Positions 42,341-51,760 are shown, counted from the stretch's first letter. The stretch: DNA of 64,000 nt from Sanguibacter suaedae (GCF_016342785.1 NZ_JAEINH010000001.1:310001-374000); one strand, 5' to 3'. The notes: generated from the sequence alone by a model not told the origin. Translations and numbers: made by a program.

Positions 42341-42970
42341 TCAGGTGTGCAGCCGGTTGACGAGTGCGCCGTGGGCGGCGAGGTCCACGATGCGCACGAG
42401 AGCCTGGGCCCAGTCCTCTCGGGTGGTCGTCTCCGTCAGAGGCACTCGTGTGAACCCCACCAGCGTGAACCACGTGAACAGGGTCAGGGTGGACGGCTCG
42501 GGGCCGGGTTCCTGGTGGGCAGTTCCCGCCACGGTGCGAAGCGCCGCCTCGATCCGGTCTGCGCTGCTCTGCAGGTCCTGGGTCCCGGCGGCGATCAGCT
42601 CGGGGGTGGACAGCGCCACGAGTCGTCTGCGGACGTTCAGCTGCCACTCGTCGTCGGGGATCGCCCGGACGGCCTGCAGGGCGGTGTCCGCCAGGAGCTG
42701 GGCCACCGGTGTGCTGGTGGGCGGTGATGCCTCCAAGGCGGTGAGCAACCGGTAGATGAAGGGGTCGTGCCAGACGAGGCTCGCCTTGGTGGAGAAGGCA
42801 CGAAAGAGGGTCCGCTCGGAGACCCCTGCACGCTCTGCGATCTGGACCGTGCTCGTCGCACCGAACCCTTGCTCGATGAACAGGTCGACGGCCGCCCGCT
42901 GGAGGCGCTGACGAGTAACGTCACGGCGGCTGCGGCGTCCGTCAGGACGGGCGGGGTGCGAGGCGGTCAC
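42341..42970 (-). CDS. TetR family regulator
   Basis: The 209-residue protein has TRQRLQRAAVDLFIEQGFGA, TSTVQIAERAGVSERTLFRA and FSTKASLVWHDPF, a TetR head of the mycofactocin/AcrR-like branch. A TGTCAG-CAA-CTGACA palindrome lies between it and the divergent hydrolase gene, its likely target. Confidence 0.87.
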   Translation of the reverse strand: MTASHPARPDGRRSRRDVTRQRLQRAAVDLFIEQGFGATSTVQIAERAGVSERTLFRAFSTKASLVWHDPFIYRLLTALEASPPTSTPVAQLLADTALQAVRAIPDDEWQLNVRRRLVALSTPELIAAGTQDLQSSADRIEAALRTVAGTAHQEPGPEPSTLTLFTWFTLVGFTRVPLTETTTREDWAQALVRIVDLAAHGALVNRLHT

Positions 42971-43035
42971 TGACCAATCATAGATCCAACCTCACCCGGG
43001 AGGGCGCGGTTGACGGACCACAGTCATCAACCTAA

Positions 43036-43050
43036 TGTCAGCAACTGACA
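43036..43050. promoter_or_regulatory. TetR operator palindrome
   Basis: TGTCAG-CAA-CTGACA is a perfect inverted repeat with a three-base centre, 23 bases before the hydrolase start and 66 bases before the TetR start. Confidence 0.65.
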
Positions 43051-43072
43051 CTAGATCTGCGATTGGACTCAC

Positions 43073-44305
43073 ATGCCCTCCATGGCCGACCACCCGACCT
43101 CACCCGATCTCGGGGACTCGCGCCCCAGGACCGGACGTGGCCGGCATGCCGGTGCCGCGGTGCTGCTGATCGTCTGGGCGGCCCTCAACCTCATCTGCAT
43201 CTTGGGGCTCCTCCTGCCGGTCTACCCCGGCGAGCTGCTCCTCACCGCCGGACTGGTCACGGGGCTGGTCTTCCCGTTCCTGACGGTCCTGGTCGTGGCC
43301 GACGCCGTCGTCGCGGTGCTCGCCCGGAAGAAGAACAGGACGTTCCTCGCGATGGTCGCCGCAGTCCTGGCCGTCGCCCTCGCAGCAGGTATCGCGTGGC
43401 CGACCGTCGGCGCGGCCCACGCAGCACAGAGAGCGGGAACGTCCCTCTCCGTCTCTCGGCTGTTCGAGTCCCGGCCAGCAGAGGGGAGCACGAAGCCCGC
43501 TGAGACCCAGACCTATCGGACGGTGGGCGGGGAAGACCTCGAGGTCGACGTCTGGGCTCCTGCGAGCCCCGACGCCGCGGAGAAGGCGAGTCACGCGTCT
43601 CTCGTCTACGTCTTCGGCGGCGGCTGGGTCGGCGGTGACCGAGCTCAGTGGGCACCGTTCTTCCAGGCCCTCACGGCGCAGGGAATCACGGTCTTCTCCA
43701 TCGACTACCGCCTCTCCACCCCGCAGGCCCCCTCATGGTCGACGTCGATCACGGACGTGAGGTGCGCGATCGGTTGGGTGCACGACCAGGCCGACCGTTA
43801 TGACCTCGACCCGGGTCGAGTCGCGATCGGTGGTGGTTCCGCAGGGGCCAACCTGGCGATGCTCGCCGGGTACACCAGCGACCACCCAGCGCCTGAGGGT
43901 TGCGGAGAGGACACCTCGGTGCGCGCAGTCATCGACTTCTACGGCCCCGGCGACCTCACAGCTCTGGAAGCGGACTCAGGTTCCACCGAGGCCGTGAGGA
44001 TGCTGCACACCTACCTCGGTGCGACCTCCGCCGAAGAGCCCGACCGCTACACGGACATGTCCCCCATCACCCACATCTCCTCGGACACGCCCCCCACCCT
44101 GATCCTCCACGGGACGCACGACGGCATGGTGCCGGCGGAACAAGCCGAGGAGCTCGCCGCCGCACTGACAAGGGCAGGCGTCGACAATCACCTCGTGCTC
44201 ATCGGCGGCGCGCAGCACGGCTTCGACATGCTCTGGGGCACCCTCGCCAACCAGATCGCACAAGCAGAGGTCACCACCTTCCTCGACACGTACGTGACCA
44301 GCTGA
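43073..44305 (+). CDS. Membrane-anchored alpha/beta hydrolase (esterase)
   Basis: The 410-residue protein has three N-terminal membrane helices (about residues 26-50, 56-80 and 90-108), then a hormone-sensitive-lipase-like domain: [49 protein letters not shown] with the nucleophile Ser, [12 protein letters not shown] (Asp) and [10 protein letters not shown] (His). The active site faces outside if the last helix exits. It is probably repressed by the TetR protein. Confidence 0.86.
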   Translation: MPSMADHPTSPDLGDSRPRTGRGRHAGAAVLLIVWAALNLICILGLLLPVYPGELLLTAGLVTGLVFPFLTVLVVADAVVAVLARKKNRTFLAMVAAVLAVALAAGIAWPTVGAAHAAQRAGTSLSVSRLFESRPAEGSTKPAETQTYRTVGGEDLEVDVWAPASPDAAEKASHASLVYVFGGGWVGGDRAQWAPFFQALTAQGITVFSIDYRLSTPQAPSWSTSITDVRCAIGWVHDQADRYDLDPGRVAIGGGSAGANLAMLAGYTSDHPAPEGCGEDTSVRAVIDFYGPGDLTALEADSGSTEAVRMLHTYLGATSAEEPDRYTDMSPITHISSDTPPTLILHGTHDGMVPAEQAEELAAALTRAGVDNHLVLIGGAQHGFDMLWGTLANQIAQAEVTTFLDTYVTS

Positions 44306-44535
44306 CCCAGCGTGCCGGGAGGACCGCGGCGACCAGCGAACGGTGCGAGGGGATCGCGCCCGAACTCGGCTCCCTTAACGGACCCCTGGCCGAAGAGCTC
44401 CTCTACGCCCGCGAATGGCCCTCCGAAGCGCACCGCACCGCCGCGACTGACGTCTGGGACATCCACCGCCCCGCATCGCCTCTGTTCGTCGGCACGCCCC
44501 TAGCAGAGCAGTACTACCCGCGGTACCATGGAGCA

Positions 44536-44784
44536 GTGCCTTCGGTAATCAAGATCGTCGCAGCGATGCGCAAGAGCCCCCGCAGCATCCGCTACGACGA
44601 TCTGGCGAAGGTGTGCGAGCACTACTTCGGTCGGCCCCGAACCGGCAGCGGATCGCACGCGGTCTTCAAGACGCCCTGGCCCGGGGACCCGCGGGTCAAC
44701 ATCCAGAACGACCACGGACAGGCCAAGCCATACCAAGTCAGGCAAGTTCTCGCCGCGATCGAGAAGAAGGAGGCAGAGGCATGA
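44536..44784 (+). CDS. hicA: HicA-like mRNA interferase toxin
   Basis: The 82-residue GTG-started protein has IRYDDLAKVCEHYFGRPRTG and SGSHAVFKTPWPGDPRVNIQ, where the GSH histidine is the catalytic residue of HicA toxins, followed by KPYQVRQVLAAIEKKE. HicA cleaves mRNA. The gene overlaps hicB as ATGA. The 230 bases upstream hold an open but unrecognised frame, possibly the promoter region plus debris. Confidence 0.85.
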   Translation: MPSVIKIVAAMRKSPRSIRYDDLAKVCEHYFGRPRTGSGSHAVFKTPWPGDPRVNIQNDHGQAKPYQVRQVLAAIEKKEAEA

Positions 44785-45128
44785 ACGCCGCCAGCACCGT
44801 GGACATCACTCGGTACACCTACCGGGTCACCTGGTCCGCCGAGGACGAGGAGTACGTCGCCACCTGCCTGGAACTGCCTTCCCTCTCGTGGCTGGCCGAC
44901 ACCCAGGAAGATGCCCTCCGAGGGCTGCGCGAACTCCTCGCCGATGTCATCGAGGACATGCTCAGCAATGACGAGCCGGTACCTGAGCCGCTGTCGTCAC
45001 GGGCCTACTCCGGCAAGTTCAACCTGCGTATCGGAGAGCAGCTCCACCGCAGACTCGCGATGGAGGCAGCGCAGGAGCACCTGAGCCTCAACCAGTACGT
45101 CGTACGCCGCCTGACGAGTGCTTCCTGA
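44781..45128 (+). CDS. hicB: HicB-like antitoxin
   Basis: The 115-residue protein has YRVTWSAEDEEYVATCLELP, LSWLADTQEDALRGLRELLA, the partial RNase-H-like fold of HicB, and a C-terminal ribbon-helix-helix FNLRIGEQLHRRLAMEAAQE with LSLNQYVVRRL. It should bind HicA and its own promoter. Confidence 0.87.
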   Translation: MNAASTVDITRYTYRVTWSAEDEEYVATCLELPSLSWLADTQEDALRGLRELLADVIEDMLSNDEPVPEPLSSRAYSGKFNLRIGEQLHRRLAMEAAQEHLSLNQYVVRRLTSAS

Positions 45129-45660
45129 CGGCACCGCGTCCGCCCGTGCCGTTGCCAGACCTGGGGTTGTCGCCGGGCCCATCCGCAGGTCGAGCCTCGA
45201 CCTGGAGCCCCTACGGGTCGAGCACGCCGACGAGGCGGCTCAGGCCTTCGACGACGTGGCGCTTCACCAGTACACCGGGAGCTCCCCGGCCAGCGCCGAG
45301 GAGCTCCGATCGCACTATGAGCGCCAGGTCGTCGGGCGATCTCCTGACGGGTCACAGACCTGGTTGAACTGGATGCTGCGAAGGCTCGGCACCGCGGAGC
45401 TGATCGGCACAGTCCAGGCGACCGTCACCGACGACGGGACGGCAGAGGTCGCCTGGATCGTCTCGACCGACTACCAAGGCTCCGGTTACGCCCGCGAGGC
45501 CGCCGTCGCCCTGGCCGCCTGGTTACGACAGCACCACGTGAGCGGTCTCATGGCGCACGTCCACCCGGACCACACCGCTTCAGCCGGAGTGGCACGTGCC
45601 ATCGGCCTGCGATGTACAGGGACCATCGTCGATGGTGAGGAACGCTGGAGCGACCGCTGA
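45118..45660 (+). CDS. GNAT N-acetyltransferase
   Basis: The 180-residue frame opens at a GTG inside the hicB end. The recognisable domain begins at SLDLEPLRVEHADEAAQAFD and shows LIGTVQATV, AEVAWIVSTDYQGSGYAREA and GVARAIGLRCTG. This is the RimJ/RimL-like group. The true start may be later, as the first 25 residues have no family counterpart. Confidence 0.78.
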   Translation: MLPDGTASARAVARPGVVAGPIRRSSLDLEPLRVEHADEAAQAFDDVALHQYTGSSPASAEELRSHYERQVVGRSPDGSQTWLNWMLRRLGTAELIGTVQATVTDDGTAEVAWIVSTDYQGSGYAREAAVALAAWLRQHHVSGLMAHVHPDHTASAGVARAIGLRCTGTIVDGEERWSDR

Positions 45661-45751
45661 CCATCGGCGGCGGTGATCCCTCTTCATGTCGACGATCAGC
45701 GTCTTCCGCCTTCGCTCTTTCCTTGAGGCGCCCTGCATGCTCTTTCCAGGA

Positions 45752-46291
45752 TTACGAGCTCGCGGTCAGTGCGGTGCGGATCGCGTCGGGGTCGCGGAGG
45801 CTCGAGGCGGTGACGACGCGCGTCAGCACGGCCAGAGGGTCCGCGAGGCTGTCCCGTTGGGCCGGGTGGCTGACGAGCAGCCCGAAGAGCTGCTCCAGGG
45901 CCGTGGCGCGGTCGACGAAGTACCCCCGGCCTTCGTAGCCGGAGCAGTCCGCCGAGCGTTCGCCGCGCGAGGTGCCCACGCGAACTGTCACCGGGCAGGT
46001 TCGCGGCTCCCACTCGAGACCCACCGTCGCCAGCGCCGCAGTGATGGCACCCGCACAGAACCCGGGGTGCCGCAGACGCGTGCGGGTCGCCTCCACATCC
46101 AGCCGCACGACCTCGGACCACGGCACGCTCCACCCCTCACGCTGCCCGTCGCGGGGCGAAGCAGGCCGCCCCGCGCCTGCCGGCCGCTCGTGAACGCCGT
46201 CGACGTCGAGCAGGACGTGGGTGCCAGCCGGGTTGCCGAGCGCGAGGCCACCGTCGGCCACGCACACGTACGCCACGCGATGGCCGGTCAT
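45752..46291 (-). CDS. Hypothetical protein, possibly PH-like
   Basis: The 179-residue protein starts MTGHRVAYVCVADGGLALGN and has WSVPWSEVVRLDVEATRTRL, which is the strand pattern of actinobacterial PH-like domains, then a helical C-terminus ATALEQLFGLLVSHPAQRDS. The ATG overlaps the stop of a small upstream frame. Function is unknown. Confidence 0.55.
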   Translation of the reverse strand: MTGHRVAYVCVADGGLALGNPAGTHVLLDVDGVHERPAGAGRPASPRDGQREGWSVPWSEVVRLDVEATRTRLRHPGFCAGAITAALATVGLEWEPRTCPVTVRVGTSRGERSADCSGYEGRGYFVDRATALEQLFGLLVSHPAQRDSLADPLAVLTRVVTASSLRDPDAIRTALTASS

Positions 46292-46545
46292 CCGCACGAG
46301 CCCGGCTGACGGCTCGCCATCGCGCACCGGTATCGGGCTCCTCCGTCGCGCAGGGTCAGGCCGGCGCCGCTCTCGGTGAGCCGGTAGTCGACGGCGGCCG
46401 GTCGTGCGCACGGTTCGAGCTCGGCGACCGGGGTGGTCGCTCCGGTGTGCGTCCTCGACACGAGATTGCCTCCTTGTGGGCCCCGGTCAGCCGGGGCAGA
46501 TTCCACGGGTAGATATCGAAGAGAGTCGCTCGAGGTGAAAGGCAT
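46288..46545 (-). CDS. Small hypothetical protein upstream of the PH-like gene
   Basis: An 85-residue frame (MPFTSSDSLRYLPVESAPAD and onward) ends in an ATGA overlap with the next gene. No good ribosome binding site and no family were seen. The coupling is the only strong argument for it. Bases 46546-46695 show no further gene. Confidence 0.33.
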   Translation of the reverse strand: MPFTSSDSLRYLPVESAPADRGPQGGNLVSRTHTGATTPVAELEPCARPAAVDYRLTESGAGLTLRDGGARYRCAMASRQPGSCG

Positions 46546-46695
46546 GATGCTCTCGGTGACCTGCGCGCTGGATGAGGTGACCCGGGCCAGGGTAGCTGTT
46601 GTCGGTGGTGGTCGGACTCCCACGCGGGGCGGCGCCACGTCTTCGATGAGGGTACGAGACCGACCTCCCGGGGACACCCCTGCCACGATGGTCCG

Positions 46696-47418
46696 ATGTC
46701 CTCAAACCCACCTTCGGCAATCGCTCCAGCGCTCTCGCCCTCAGGGCTTCGGCGCGTCCAGCTGGGCTGGGCCGAGCGCCTCAGGATCCCCGACGGAGCC
46801 CTGACATCGGCAGGGACCCGATTCTTCCCACGTGACGCCGCCAGCGCTGTCGTGGTCCTGCAGCTGGGTGGTTCCTGCATGGTCGTGGGACCGGGATCCG
46901 CGACGGACGTGATCGACGGTCTCGACGAGCGGACGCTGCTCGATGCGGACGGTGTGGCCGGGAGGCTCGTCGGGTTGGATGCACGGCCCATCGGCAGCGC
47001 GTCCCTCTGGTTCCGCGACAGACGGCCCGTCGAGGAGTCGTCGGTCGGCGCGCGGCGGGTTTCACCCGCGGCCGTCGAGGAACTCCGGGCTAGCGTCCAG
47101 GCCGACGAGTGGGACGAGAGCGGACTCTCGACCATGCCGCAGCGGTGGGGGTCCTTCACGGCGGACGGTCGGGTGGCCGCGGTGGCCGGGTACGAGCGGT
47201 GGGGGGCTGATGTCGCGCAGATGGGTGTCGCGGCCGGGCCGTCGGAACGCGGACACGGATATGCGGCAGCGGCGGCAGCAGCAGCCATGACGGTGGCTCT
47301 GGGTGAGGGTCTGGTCGTGCAGTGGCGCGGTCGAGTCGGGAACGTGGGTTCAGAACGGCTGGCGGCCCGGCTCGGGTACGTGCGCCTGGGACTCCAGAGC
47401 GCCGTCGCACTGGGCTGA
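46696..47418 (+). CDS. GNAT acetyltransferase with divergent N-terminal domain
   Basis: The 240-residue protein has an N-terminal sensor-like domain (VVVLQLGGSCMVVGPGSATD) and a C-terminal GNAT fold: RVAAVAGYERWGADVAQMGV, AAGPSERGHGYAAAAAAAAM and GSERLAARLGYVRLG. This two-domain layout is common in actinobacterial acetyltransferases of unknown substrate. Confidence 0.75.
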   Translation: MSSNPPSAIAPALSPSGLRRVQLGWAERLRIPDGALTSAGTRFFPRDAASAVVVLQLGGSCMVVGPGSATDVIDGLDERTLLDADGVAGRLVGLDARPIGSASLWFRDRRPVEESSVGARRVSPAAVEELRASVQADEWDESGLSTMPQRWGSFTADGRVAAVAGYERWGADVAQMGVAAGPSERGHGYAAAAAAAAMTVALGEGLVVQWRGRVGNVGSERLAARLGYVRLGLQSAVALG

Positions 47419-47463
47419 TCCTGCGTCCTGGATGCCCGTGAACGAAGAACTCGCGGAGCGCCG

Positions 47464-48087
47464 TCAGGTCGTCAGGCGCGTGCATGCCCGGTAGACCACC
47501 AGGCGTGAGCGTTCCGTGACGCTCTCGCCCAACCATCCCGCGCGCACCTCGATGTCCACGAGTCCCGCTTCCAGCAGCGCTGTCTCGAAGGCATGGGCGC
47601 CGCGGAAGTGCAGGACGCTCGTGCGGACCCGGGGATCGCCGCCGGGCAGGACGGTGTGCGACTCGAACGTCACGCGTTCGCCTGCGACCTCTGCCACCTC
47701 GACCCACTCGACGAGCGGGCCCACCGGGGTGTCCCGTCGGGCCAGGGTCGCGTCCTTGGTCCAGGTCTCCCACTCGCGCGCCGCGGGGTTGCGCGACTCG
47801 AAGCTGACGACCCCACCGGGACGCAGCGCACCGGCGATGCGGGTGAGGGCCTCGGCCAGCTGGTCGTCGTCGAGGTGCATGATCGCGTTCCCCGTGGCCA
47901 GCACGAGGTCGACGTCGCCGGTCGGGGCGATCCGCGCGGCGTCGCCCTCGATCCAGGTCACGTCCATAGCGCCCGGTTGTGCCCGCGCCCAGCTCAGCAT
48001 CGTGGCGCTCGGGTCGATACCGATGACTTCGCGACCCGGTCCGGCGAGCGTCCTGGTCCTGAGCGGGGCAACTAGCGGATCCGAAGG
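47464..48087 (-). pseudogene. 5'-truncated SAM methyltransferase
   Basis: The frame reads GPGREVIGIDPSATMLSWAR, then WIEGDAARIAPTGDVDLVLA and GGVVSFESRNPAAREWETW, which is motif post-I to IV of class I methyltransferases. Motif I (the glycine-rich loop binding SAM) should come directly before but the frame closes with a stop at 48088. The 5' third of the gene is missing, so it is very probably inactive. An internal ATG at 48000 could start a useless fragment. Confidence 0.7.
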
Positions 48088-48193
48088 TCAGGCCTATGTG
48101 CTGACGACCGTGCCGCAAGATGGGAGCGGGTCGGCACACAGACACGGTGAGGTCGCACCACGGGAGGTGGGGCACCAAGACGAGGGGGCAGCC

Positions 48194-48619
48194 ATGAGGG
48201 GCAGGTCGAACGGCAGGAACGGCTGCGCAGCACGTCGATCCCTGGGGGTGGGTGTGGCGCTGGTGGCGCTCGTGACCGCCTGCTCCGACCCCTCGGTCGA
48301 TGCGTCGGAGCTCCCTGACCGGCCGGCTGACCTCGAGGGGACCGTCGCCGGGGAGCCGTTGCCCTCCCTCGTCGACACGTCCCCCAGGGAGGACGGTGAC
48401 TTCAGGGACGTGTCAGGTGGGTATTTCGAAGGCATGTCCCTCCGTGACAGGTCAGCGCAGGGCGACACGATCGTCGTCGGTCATGACGGCCGTACGGTCA
48501 CGCGCTCTGATCTTGCCGCCGGGGACACCGTCGAGGTCTGGATCGGCGACGAATGCGCAGAGTCCGTGCCCGTGCAGTGCGAGATCGTCGCGATCCGCGT
48601 CGTGTCACGAGCCGGCTGA
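48194..48619 (+). CDS. Small lipoprotein
   Basis: The 141-residue protein has a basic start, a hydrophobic core and the lipobox LVTAC (GVGVALVALVTACSDPSVD), then a beta-rich domain with GDTIVVGHDGRTVTRSDLAA, GDTVEVWIGDECAESVPVQC. Two cysteines near the end may form a disulfide. No family was recognised. It is convergent with the CPBP gene. Confidence 0.68.
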   Translation: MRGRSNGRNGCAARRSLGVGVALVALVTACSDPSVDASELPDRPADLEGTVAGEPLPSLVDTSPREDGDFRDVSGGYFEGMSLRDRSAQGDTIVVGHDGRTVTRSDLAAGDTVEVWIGDECAESVPVQCEIVAIRVVSRAG

Positions 48620-48643
48620 GGAAGCTCCCGACGGTCAGCCGGC
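48611..48643. terminator. Bidirectional terminator hairpin
   Basis: GCCGGCTGA and TCAGCCGGC form a nine-base stem around a 15-base loop. The arms include the stop codons of the two convergent genes at 48619 and 48635. Confidence 0.5.
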
Positions 48644-49348
48644 GATCAGGCCGGCGTGGACGACCGTGATGATCGACGATGACGCGTTGTTGACGGCATG
48701 GACGACGACTCCTGGCCAGATGGACCTCGTCCTGTGCATCAGCCACGCGGCCGCGAACCCCACCACGAGCGCCACCGGGGTGGCGACGTTGATGCCGTGG
48801 CTCAGGGCGAACACGATGCTGCTGAGGATCGCGGCGAGCCAGAAACTGTATCGGGTGAGCAGGGAGAAGAGCACTCCGCGGAAGAGGAGCTCCTCACCGA
48901 TGGGGGTCAGGACCGCACCGAGGAGGATCGCGCCGACGAACCCGGCGATCCCGCTGGTCGCCGCCGACTGGTAGCCGGCCTGGACGTCCGCGGCGTCGGT
49001 GGTGAGGCTCACGAAAGCGGTGACGCCGAGGTTCAGGGCGACGACCCCGATCCCCACGGCGAGGGCGATGGCGAGCCATCTCGGTTCGACACGGCGGATG
49101 CCGAAGAGCGAGGGCGTCCGCTTGCGGACGGCGATCATGAGGAGGACCCCGCCGAGCGGGGCGAGACCGGAGATCGCGAACAGCGCCAGTCCCTTCGCCG
49201 CGGTGTCGTCGTCCGGCATCTGGAGATAGAGCACGATCCCGGCGGCGTAGAGGGCGAGCGCGAGGGCGACAGCGACCCAGAGGTGGGGCCACGTGACCCG
49301 ACGGTCCGAGACCGTCTCGAGCTGGTCGGTTCGATCATGGTCGGACAT
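48635..49348 (-). CDS. CPBP family intramembrane protease
   Basis: The 237-residue membrane protein has EELLFRG (Glu152, Glu153, Arg157), FALSHG (His184) and HAVNN (His217), the three conserved blocks of CPBP/Rce1-like glutamic proteases. Eight or so helices are seen. In bacteria, members are linked to bacteriocin self-immunity and to anchoring functions. The target is unknown. Confidence 0.87.
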   Translation of the reverse strand: MSDHDRTDQLETVSDRRVTWPHLWVAVALALALYAAGIVLYLQMPDDDTAAKGLALFAISGLAPLGGVLLMIAVRKRTPSLFGIRRVEPRWLAIALAVGIGVVALNLGVTAFVSLTTDAADVQAGYQSAATSGIAGFVGAILLGAVLTPIGEELLFRGVLFSLLTRYSFWLAAILSSIVFALSHGINVATPVALVVGFAAAWLMHRTRSIWPGVVVHAVNNASSSIITVVHAGLIAG

Positions 49349-49465
49349 TCGGGTCTCCCTGGTGCGTGGGGTCTGGTGCGTGCAGGACCGCGGCGGCGCT
49401 TCCCGCCCCCGGACGTGTCGTCCCTGCCGGAGACCGGAATGCCCTTCTCATGGCACTTGTCTATC

Positions 49466-49504
49466 ACAGCGTGCTAGTTTCGTCCGTGTTGATTATCACG
49501 CTGT
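49466..49504 (+). promoter_or_regulatory. Inverted repeat before the secreted hydrolase gene
   Basis: ACAGCGTG (49466-49473) and CACGCTGT (49497-49504) face each other, each preceded by TATCAC-like bases. They may be two half-sites of a regulator. No regulator gene is directly adjacent. Confidence 0.4.
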
Positions 49505-49539
49505 ATCAGTCCAGAGCGCGACCACGAGAGGAAGCGACC

Positions 49540-51129
49540 ATGTCGACCATCACCCCGCACCAGACACCCCGGGACCGTGAGACGAGCCGGCCGACAAGAC
49601 CGAGGGCGGCGGTGGCGGCCGCTGCGTCGCTCCTGCTGGTCGCCGGGTGCGCAGCCGCCGCACCGGACGACGACGAGAGCCCGACCACGGTGGGACTCGA
49701 GCGATTCATGGGCCAGGAGCTCGACTTCGGGGCGTGCGACCCGACCATCGTGGGCTCCCAGCCGCCCGTCCCCGAGATCCTCGAAGCGGCGGAGAGGACC
49801 GAGTGCGCCACGCTCGAGGTGCCGATCGACTACGAGGACCCCGACGGCACGACCATCGACATCGCCGTGACGCGCAACGCCGCCACCGGTGACGATCCGA
49901 TCGGCTCCGTCGTCCTCAACCCGGGCGGGCCCGGCTTCCAGGCGACGACGTTCTCCCCCCTGGTCACCGCGCTGTGGACGGGCGGCCCCCTCACCGAGCG
50001 CTTCGACGTCGTCGGCTTCGACCCCCGCGGGGTCGGCCTCAGCCGCCCGGCGGTCGACTGCTACATCGACGAGGAGCGTGACGCCGACGAGCCCCTCGCG
50101 GCCCTCGGGGAGTGGACGGAGGAGTCCGCACGCGCGATCGTCGAGAAGTGCGCGGACAGGACGGGAGACGAGGAGATCCTCGCCCACCTCGGGACCCGGG
50201 ACGTCGCGCGCGACATGGACGTCCTCCGCTCGGCGCTCGGCGACGAGAAGCTCACCTACGCAGGCGCGAGCTACGGCACCCGGCTCGGAGCGGTGTACGC
50301 CGAGATGTTCCCCGAGAACGTCCGGGCCCTCGTCCTCGACGCCGCGGTGGACCCCCTGAAGAACACCCGTGAACGCCGGGTCCAGCTCACCGCCGGGCTC
50401 CAGGCCTCGTTCCAGCGGTTCGCCGACTTCTGCGCGACGCAGGCACCGTGCCCGCTCGGGACCGACCCGACCCAGGCCACCGCCGCGGCGCAGGAGCTCC
50501 TCCGGCCGCTCGTCGACAAGCCCCTGGTGGCGGCGGACGGACGGGAGGTCGGCTTCCTTGCCGCGAGCGAGGGCATCGTCTCCGGTCTGTACTCCGAGGC
50601 CAGCTGGCCGGCCATCGTCACAGGACTGGCGGATCTCGAGGCGGGGCGACCCGACGCCATCCTCGCGCTCCGCGACGGGTACTACGGACGGTCCGAGACC
50701 GGGGAGTACACGAACACCTACGAGGCCACCTTCGCCATCAACTGCCTCGACGAGGAACGACTCACCGCGGAGGAGATGACCGAGCTCGGTGACGACCTCA
50801 ACGACGCAGCGCCGTTCCTCGACCCCGGAACCAGCCCGGCGACGCAGGACGGGTGCCAGTTCTGGCCGTCCGAGCCCACGCTCGGCTTCCCCTACGCCGA
50901 CGACATCGACGGGCTGCCCCAGGTGCTCGTGATCTCCGCGACCGGAGACCCCGTGACGCCGCACGACGGCGGCATCAGCCTGGCCGAGACCCTCGGCGCA
51001 CGACTGCTCACGGTGGACGCCAACCAGCACGGGACACTCATCTCACGCGACGAGTGCGTCGACGGGATCGTCGCCGACTACCTCGTCGACCTCGAGCTGC
51101 CCGACGACGGGGCGCGCTGCACCCTGTGA
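49540..51129 (+). CDS. Secreted tripeptidyl-aminopeptidase-like hydrolase (lipoprotein)
   Basis: The 529-residue protein has a lipoprotein signal with LLLVAGC (Cys37), then an alpha/beta hydrolase of the Streptomyces SlpD/SlpE type: VVLNPGGPGFQATTF, VVGFDPRGVGLSRPA, TYAGASYGTRLGAVYAE (Ser244) and the C-terminal TAP-like domain with LVISATGDPVTPHDGG and ANQHGTL. It should cleave peptides or esters at the cell surface. Its last 57 bases are exactly repeated at 52679. Confidence 0.87.
   Translation: MSTITPHQTPRDRETSRPTRPRAAVAAAASLLLVAGCAAAAPDDDESPTTVGLERFMGQELDFGACDPTIVGSQPPVPEILEAAERTECATLEVPIDYEDPDGTTIDIAVTRNAATGDDPIGSVVLNPGGPGFQATTFSPLVTALWTGGPLTERFDVVGFDPRGVGLSRPAVDCYIDEERDADEPLAALGEWTEESARAIVEKCADRTGDEEILAHLGTRDVARDMDVLRSALGDEKLTYAGASYGTRLGAVYAEMFPENVRALVLDAAVDPLKNTRERRVQLTAGLQASFQRFADFCATQAPCPLGTDPTQATAAAQELLRPLVDKPLVAADGREVGFLAASEGIVSGLYSEASWPAIVTGLADLEAGRPDAILALRDGYYGRSETGEYTNTYEATFAINCLDEERLTAEEMTELGDDLNDAAPFLDPGTSPATQDGCQFWPSEPTLGFPYADDIDGLPQVLVISATGDPVTPHDGGISLAETLGARLLTVDANQHGTLISRDECVDGIVADYLVDLELPDDGARCTL
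51073..51129 (+). repeat. 57-bp exact repeat, copy 1
   Basis: This is the 3' end of the secreted hydrolase gene, coding ADYLVDLELPDDGARCTL and the stop. The same 57 bases occur at 52679-52735. Confidence 0.95.
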
Positions 51130-51201
51130 TCAGGGTGGCGCAGCACGGTGTGCGGCTCGAGGACTCCGGGACGCCCTGATCCTCGGAGCAGAAGCTTGTT
51201 C

Positions 51202-51696
51202 TCAGCCGTCGCTCGTCGGCGTCCAGGGAGCGGTCGGATCGATGGTCGTCGCGATCCGGCCGCTGATGGCAGCGAGCTCACGCACCTGCGCCTCGGTGAG
51301 GGGGGCGAAGACGAGCTGCTCGACGAGGGCATGGTGCGCAGGGGTCGACCGAGCGACGAGGTCGTGCCCGTCGTCGGTGAGGATCGCCAGGGTGAACCGC
51401 CCGTCGGTCGGGTCCGCGGCTCGCCGGACCCAGCCCTTCTTCTCGAGCCGCGAGACCGCTCGCGACAGCCTGGACAGCGTGCTGCTCGCGTAGCCGGCGA
51501 GCGTGCTCATGCGCAGCGATCGATCCTCCGCGCTGTCCAGGGCGAAGAGCAGCCCGTGCTCGTAGTGGCTCAGGTCGTGGTCGCGTCGCAGCTGGGCGTC
51601 GAGCGCTGCGGGGAGGCGCTCGAGCACCGTGGCGACGGAGGCCCACGCGACGAGGTGATCATGGCTGAGACCAGAGGACCCGACAGGGGAAGGCAT
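51202..51696 (-). CDS. MarR family regulator
   Basis: The 164-residue protein has LPAALDAQLRRDHDLSHYEH, GLLFALDSAEDRSLRMSTLA, YASSTLSRLSRAVSRLEKKG and VRRAADPTDGRFTLAILTDD, the MarR winged helix. Two palindromes lie directly upstream, shared with the divergent SDR gene. The ligand is unknown. Confidence 0.87.
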   Translation of the reverse strand: MPSPVGSSGLSHDHLVAWASVATVLERLPAALDAQLRRDHDLSHYEHGLLFALDSAEDRSLRMSTLAGYASSTLSRLSRAVSRLEKKGWVRRAADPTDGRFTLAILTDDGHDLVARSTPAHHALVEQLVFAPLTEAQVRELAAISGRIATTIDPTAPWTPTSDG

Positions 51697-51711
51697 CGTC
51701 CCAGTCTAGTG

Positions 51712-51760
51712 ACTTGCTCAAGCAAGTGACTTCCCATAGGCTGACTTGCTCAGGCAAGTC
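51712..51760. promoter_or_regulatory. Two MarR operator palindromes
   Basis: ACTTGCTCAAGCAAGT (51712-51727) and GACTTGCTCAGGCAAGTC (51743-51760) are near-identical palindromes 32 bases apart, in the 94-base divergent region. Confidence 0.75.
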
